Shown piece after piece: positions 61,419-64,000 of a stretch of 64,000 bases of DNA (the first letter of the stretch is position 1; each line of letters begins with the position of its first letter). Both the position numbers and the translations under genes were made by a program. Below the pieces are notes generated by a model, which was given only the letters and a program-made list of their open reading frames with translations, was not told the DNA's origin and did no database searches. This DNA comes from Streptomyces tuirus (GTDB taxonomy: Bacteria; Actinomycetota; Actinomycetes; Streptomycetales; Streptomycetaceae), in contig NZ_AP023439.1 of the NCBI RefSeq assembly GCF_014701095.1, positions 7,242,001 through 7,306,000 on the forward strand, read 5' to 3'.

Positions 61419-61730
61419 GCGGCCTGGCGCTGCTGACGCGCAGTCGCGAGAGGCGCTGAGCGGCCTGCTTGCCGACCCGCAGTCGTGGCAAGCGCTGAGC
61501 GGCCTGGCGCTGCTGACGCGCAGTCGCGAGAGGCGCTGAGCGGCCTGCTTGCCGACCCGCAGTCGTGGCAAGCGCTGAGCGGCCCTGCTCGCCGACCCGC
61601 CGTCGCGGCAACCGGCGAGCGGCTTGCCTGTTCACGGGCAGTCGTGGCAACTGCTGAGCGGCGTGCTTGCTGACGCGCAGTCGTGGCAACCGCTGAGCGG
61701 CCTGCTTGCCGACCCGCCGTCGCGGGAACC
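61414..61730. repeat. tandem array of eight 39-41-bp units
   Basis: Eight imperfect head-to-tail units start at 61414, 61455, 61494, 61535, 61574, 61614, 61653 and 61692. Each begins GCTGAGCGG (or GGCGAGCGG). Units 1-2 (61414-61493) recur exactly as units 3-4 (61494-61573). Internal GGCAAGC/GCTTGCC arms can form a short hairpin with a 12-nt loop. The consensus resembles the last about 40 nt of the DUF3618 gene, so the array probably arose by repeated duplication of the gene end. Confidence 0.9.
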
Positions 61731-61826
61731 GGCGGCGAGCGACAGCGACGTCCGGGCCCCGTCACCGCACGCGGTGACGGGGCCCGGGCTTGCGTGACAC
61801 GTGCCCGGGCGGCAAGGTCGGGTGCC
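61731..61826. other. intergenic DNA after the repeat array
   Basis: It holds only the terminator hairpin described below and the weak RBS (AAGGTCGG) of the next gene. With the array it makes a 408-nt stretch (61419-61826) without a gene. Confidence 0.5.
61752..61787 (+). terminator. strong hairpin terminator
   Basis: CCGGGCCCCGTCACCGC (61752-61768) pairs over 17 bp with 61771-61787, leaving an AC loop. It is the strongest hairpin in the window and ends the holin-like/DUF3618 operon after the repeat array. Confidence 0.9.
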
Positions 61827-62279
61827 GTGGCCACCTTGCTGATCGTTCATCACACGCCCTCGCCGAACTGCCAGGCGCTGTTCGAAGCCGTCGTCTCCGG
61901 GGCGACGGACCCCGACATCGAGGACGTCCGGGTCGTCCGCGTGCCCGCGCTGTCCGCCACCGCCTCGGACGTCCTCGCCGCCGACGGCTTCCTCCTCGGC
62001 ACTCCCGCGAACCTCGGCTACATGTCCGGCGCCCTCAAGCACTTCTTCGACCAGGTCTACTACCCGTGCCTGGACGCCACCCGCGGCCGCCCCTTCGGCT
62101 ACTGGGTGCACGGCGGCAACGACGTCACCGGCGCGGTCCGCGGGATCGAGTCGGTCACCACGGGCCTGGGCTGGCGCCGCACCGCCGAGGCCGTCACCGT
62201 GACCGGCGAGCCGGACAAGGGCGACCTCGAGCGGTGCTGGGAGCTGGGCGCGACGGTGGCCGCCGGCCTCATGGGCTGA
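61827..62279 (+). CDS. flavodoxin-like / NAD(P)H-dependent oxidoreductase
   Basis: This 150-aa protein has a flavodoxin fold: ATLLIVHHTPSPNCQALFEA (phosphate-binding loop), ADGFLLGTPANLGYMSGALK, HFFDQVYYP and WVHGGNDVTGAVRGIE. It likely binds FMN and moves electrons in small-molecule reduction. GTG 61827 has AAGGTCGG upstream. Convergent with the BrkB-like gene; they share an inverted repeat between their stops. Confidence 0.88.
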   Translation: MATLLIVHHTPSPNCQALFEAVVSGATDPDIEDVRVVRVPALSATASDVLAADGFLLGTPANLGYMSGALKHFFDQVYYPCLDATRGRPFGYWVHGGNDVTGAVRGIESVTTGLGWRRTAEAVTVTGEPDKGDLERCWELGATVAAGLMG

Positions 62280-62330
62280 CCCGGCCGACCAGATCCGGCC
62301 CCCACGAGGTCCGGCCCACCACCGGGTCAG
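62276..62330. terminator. weak shared terminator between convergent genes
   Basis: CTGACCCGG (62276-62284) pairs with CCGGGTCAG (62322-62330) across a 37-nt loop that includes a smaller GC-rich hairpin. The stop codons of both flanking genes lie in the arms. Confidence 0.4.
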
Positions 62331-63454
62331 GTCTCTTCCAGCCGGCGCCGGTCCTGCTCGTCCCACGCCTGGGTGTCACGCGGCTGGGTGTACGGCTCGG
62401 CCTCGGGCGGATGCCCACCCGCGATGGCCCGCTGCCGCACCGTCTCCGCGTCGAACTCCAGACCCAGCAGGATCGCCAGATTGGTGATCCACAGCCAGAC
62501 GAGGAAGACGATGACACCGGCCATGGTGCCGTAGGTCTTGTTGTACGAGGCGAAGTTGGCCACGTAGACCGCGAAGCCGCCGGAGGCGACCATCCAGATC
62601 AGCAGGGCCAGGAAACTGCCCGGGGTGATCCAGCGGAACCCCTTCACCTTGGCGTTGGGGGCCGCCCAGTACAGGATCGCGATCATGGTCACGACCAGCA
62701 GGACCAGGACGGGCCACTTGGCGATCGACCACACCGTCAGCGCGGTGTCGCCGATGCCCAGGGCGTCTCCGGCCTGCTGCGCCAGCCTGCCCGAGAACAC
62801 CACGATCAGCGCGCTGATGACGGCCATCAGCAGCAGCACGACCGTCACGCCCACCCGCATCGGCAGCAGCTTCCACACCGGCCGGCCCTCGGGCATGTCG
62901 TAGACGGCGTTGGCGGAGCGGATGAACGCCCCCACGTAGCCGGACGCCGACCACACGGCCAGCACCAGACCGACGACCGCCATCAGCGAGCCGATGCCGG
63001 CGCTGCCCTGCAACTGGTCGACGGCCCGGGTGATGATGTCGCCCGCCGAGCCGGGCACGAGCTCGCGGACGTTCTCGGTGACCTTGTCCGTGGTCGACCG
63101 GCCGGTCAGGCCCAGCATCGACACCAGCACCAGCAGCGCCGGGAACATCGCCAGCACGCCGTAGTACGTCAGCGCGGCCGCCCGGTCGGTCAGTTCGTCG
63201 TCCTTGAACTCCCGCAGGCTCCCCTTCAGGACCGCGACCCACGACTTCCGGGGCATCTCGGTCGGCGAGTCCGGCGCCGCACGCTCCACCTCGGCGTCCG
63301 GCCCGGGTTCCTCGGAAGCGGGGGCGGGGGCGTCGCGGCGTTCGGCCTCGGGAGACTCCCGGCCGTCCGCCCCGGGGCCGGGGCGCGGGCTCTGGGGAGG
63401 TGGGGTCTCGGCCTCGTCGTGCTCTTTACGTCCCGGAATATGCAGCTTCACCAT
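62327..63454 (-). CDS. YihY/BrkB-family membrane protein
   Basis: This 375-aa integral membrane protein has six helices and the family's typical core: LREFKDDELTDRAAALTYYG, VLVSMLGLTG, VVGLVLAVWSASGYVGAFIR, VWKLLPMRVGVTVVLLLMAV, LYWAAPNAKVKGFRWITPGS and YGTMAGVIVFLVWLWITNLA. Its first about 70 residues are a charged, Pro-rich tail (EDA-type repeats), which is unusual. ATG 63454 lacks a strong RBS. The annotation as ribonuclease BN is historic; function is envelope-related. Confidence 0.92.
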   Translation of the reverse strand: MVKLHIPGRKEHDEAETPPPQSPRPGPGADGRESPEAERRDAPAPASEEPGPDAEVERAAPDSPTEMPRKSWVAVLKGSLREFKDDELTDRAAALTYYGVLAMFPALLVLVSMLGLTGRSTTDKVTENVRELVPGSAGDIITRAVDQLQGSAGIGSLMAVVGLVLAVWSASGYVGAFIRSANAVYDMPEGRPVWKLLPMRVGVTVVLLLMAVISALIVVFSGRLAQQAGDALGIGDTALTVWSIAKWPVLVLLVVTMIAILYWAAPNAKVKGFRWITPGSFLALLIWMVASGGFAVYVANFASYNKTYGTMAGVIVFLVWLWITNLAILLGLEFDAETVRQRAIAGGHPPEAEPYTQPRDTQAWDEQDRRRLEET

Positions 63455-63533
63455 GTGAGCCGGGTAACCCCGGGTCGGGCCCTTAAGCCGAGTCCGTCCG
63501 AGCCGGACGCCTCCGCTGCTCCGAAAGAGGTTG

Positions 63534-63547
63534 AGGGAGCGCTCCCA
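63534..63547. promoter_or_regulatory. CebR-type (LacI-family) operator-like palindrome
   Basis: AGGGAGCGCTCCCA matches 13 of 14 positions of the Streptomyces CebR consensus TGGGAGCGCTCCCA, with the central GGGAGCGCTCCC perfectly symmetric. It lies 20 nt before the acetyltransferase start at 63567, in a position to block its transcription or, with the gene to the left, the divergent BrkB-like promoter. Confidence 0.65.
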
Positions 63548-63566
63548 CACCCTGCACGATGCAGCC

Positions 63567-64000
63567 ATGACCCCATCGCCCGCCATCCGTCCGTACCGTC
63601 CCGCAGACCGTCCCGCCCTCGACGACATCTGCATCCGCACCGCGCACCACGGCGAGGACAGCCGCCCCCACTACGCGGACCCGGGCATCTTCCCGGTGAC
63701 CTTCGCCGCACCGTACGCGCATCTGGAGCCGGACCTGGTCTTCGTGCTGGACGACGGGCACGGACGGGCGGTCGGCTACATCCTCGGAGCGGCCGACACG
63801 CCGCGCTTCGCCGAGGCCTTCCGCGCGAGGTGGCTGCCCCTGGTCGCCGACCACTACCCGGAACCTCCCCGGCCGCCGCGCACCCCGGATGAGGCGATCG
63901 CGGGCCTGCTGCACCACCCCGAACGGATGGTGCTGCCCGAACTGGCCGCCCATCCCGCCCATCTGCACATCGACCTGCTGCCCGACTGGCAGGGCCGCGG
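63567..64000 (+). CDS. GNAT-family N-acetyltransferase (3' end beyond window)
   Basis: The reading frame from ATG 63567 (MTPSPAIRPYRPADRPALDD) is open to the end of the window, 144 codons. It continues with FVLDDGHGRAVGYILGAADT (beta-4/5 region) and HLHIDLLPDWQGRG, the start of the acetyl-CoA binding motif A (Q/RxxGxG/A), cut off by the window edge. This matches GNAT enzymes. A CebR-type palindrome precedes it by 20 nt, so cellobiose or glucan signals may control it. No RBS is obvious. Confidence 0.85.
   Translation, partial: MTPSPAIRPYRPADRPALDDICIRTAHHGEDSRPHYADPGIFPVTFAAPYAHLEPDLVFVLDDGHGRAVGYILGAADTPRFAEAFRARWLPLVADHYPEPPRPPRTPDEAIAGLLHHPERMVLPELAAHPAHLHIDLLPDWQGR

Noticed and set aside
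61485..61834. Leftward and rightward repeat-containing frames over the 40-bp array
   Set aside because: They encode only low-complexity Arg/Gln/Leu repeats, arise from the repeat period, and have no RBS. The array is treated as non-coding.

Overview
The window is chromosomal DNA of a Streptomyces-type actinomycete. The evidence is very high GC with strong third-position GC bias, many GTG starts, many 4-nt ATGA/GTGA overlaps, and family signatures typical of the genus: a SigB/SigF/SigG-like sigma factor, a conservon (cvnA-D plus P450s), a streptogrisin-like protease, a shared-ATPase sugar ABC importer, a YciO paralogue, and DUF3618 and holin-like stress genes. No tRNA, rRNA, IS element or CRISPR array was seen.

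Layout. 0-5 kb: sigma factor, small conserved protein, a stand-alone hemC paralogue, a secreted NPP1-family protein, an ATP-dependent DNA ligase. 5-11 kb: MarR regulator with an operator-like palindrome, a divergent MFS/AraC pair, DoxX-like protein plus peroxiredoxin, a decayed PAS-SpoIIE-HATPase gene, a LigD-type phosphoesterase domain protein, an aldo/keto reductase. 11-18.7 kb: a fructan-utilisation locus made of a LacI regulator, intracellular GH32, two permeases, a solute-binding protein, and a divergent secreted GH32, with two similar inverted-repeat operators between the divergent arms. 18.7-25.8 kb: TauD dioxygenase, LLM oxidoreductase, metallophosphoesterase, dienelactone hydrolase, YciO and a PucR-like regulator. 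26-31.6 kb: a six-gene conservon operon (cvnA-B-C-D and two P450s, one without the ExxR arginine). 31.9-43.5 kb: P-loop kinase, catalase, fructosamine-kinase-like protein, several uncharacterised proteins, an epimerase plus GT2 pair, hemerythrin protein, DoxX protein and an M20 amidohydrolase. 43.8-49.2 kb: a PLP decarboxylase, then the most novel-looking unit, a tightly coupled five-gene operon behind an AT-rich leader: a 62-aa small protein, an unknown 233-aa protein, two paralogous all-helical proteins and a penicillin-binding-type serine hydrolase. 49.2-64 kb: streptogrisin-C-like protease, PhoD phosphatase, a nucleotidyltransferase/BON-like/phosphoesterase operon, a 1442-aa P-type ATPase, an SRPBCC protein, holin-like and DUF3618 membrane proteins followed by a 40-bp tandem-repeat array, a flavodoxin-like protein, a BrkB-like membrane protein, and an acetyltransferase cut off by the window end, with a CebR-type palindrome in front of it.

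Functionally the region mixes carbohydrate uptake, oxidative and envelope stress, signalling (sigma factor, conservon, PucR, MarR, AraC, LacI) and secreted hydrolases. Starts were chosen by eye from ribosome-binding sites and overlaps. Family names come from recognised motifs, and no database search was possible.
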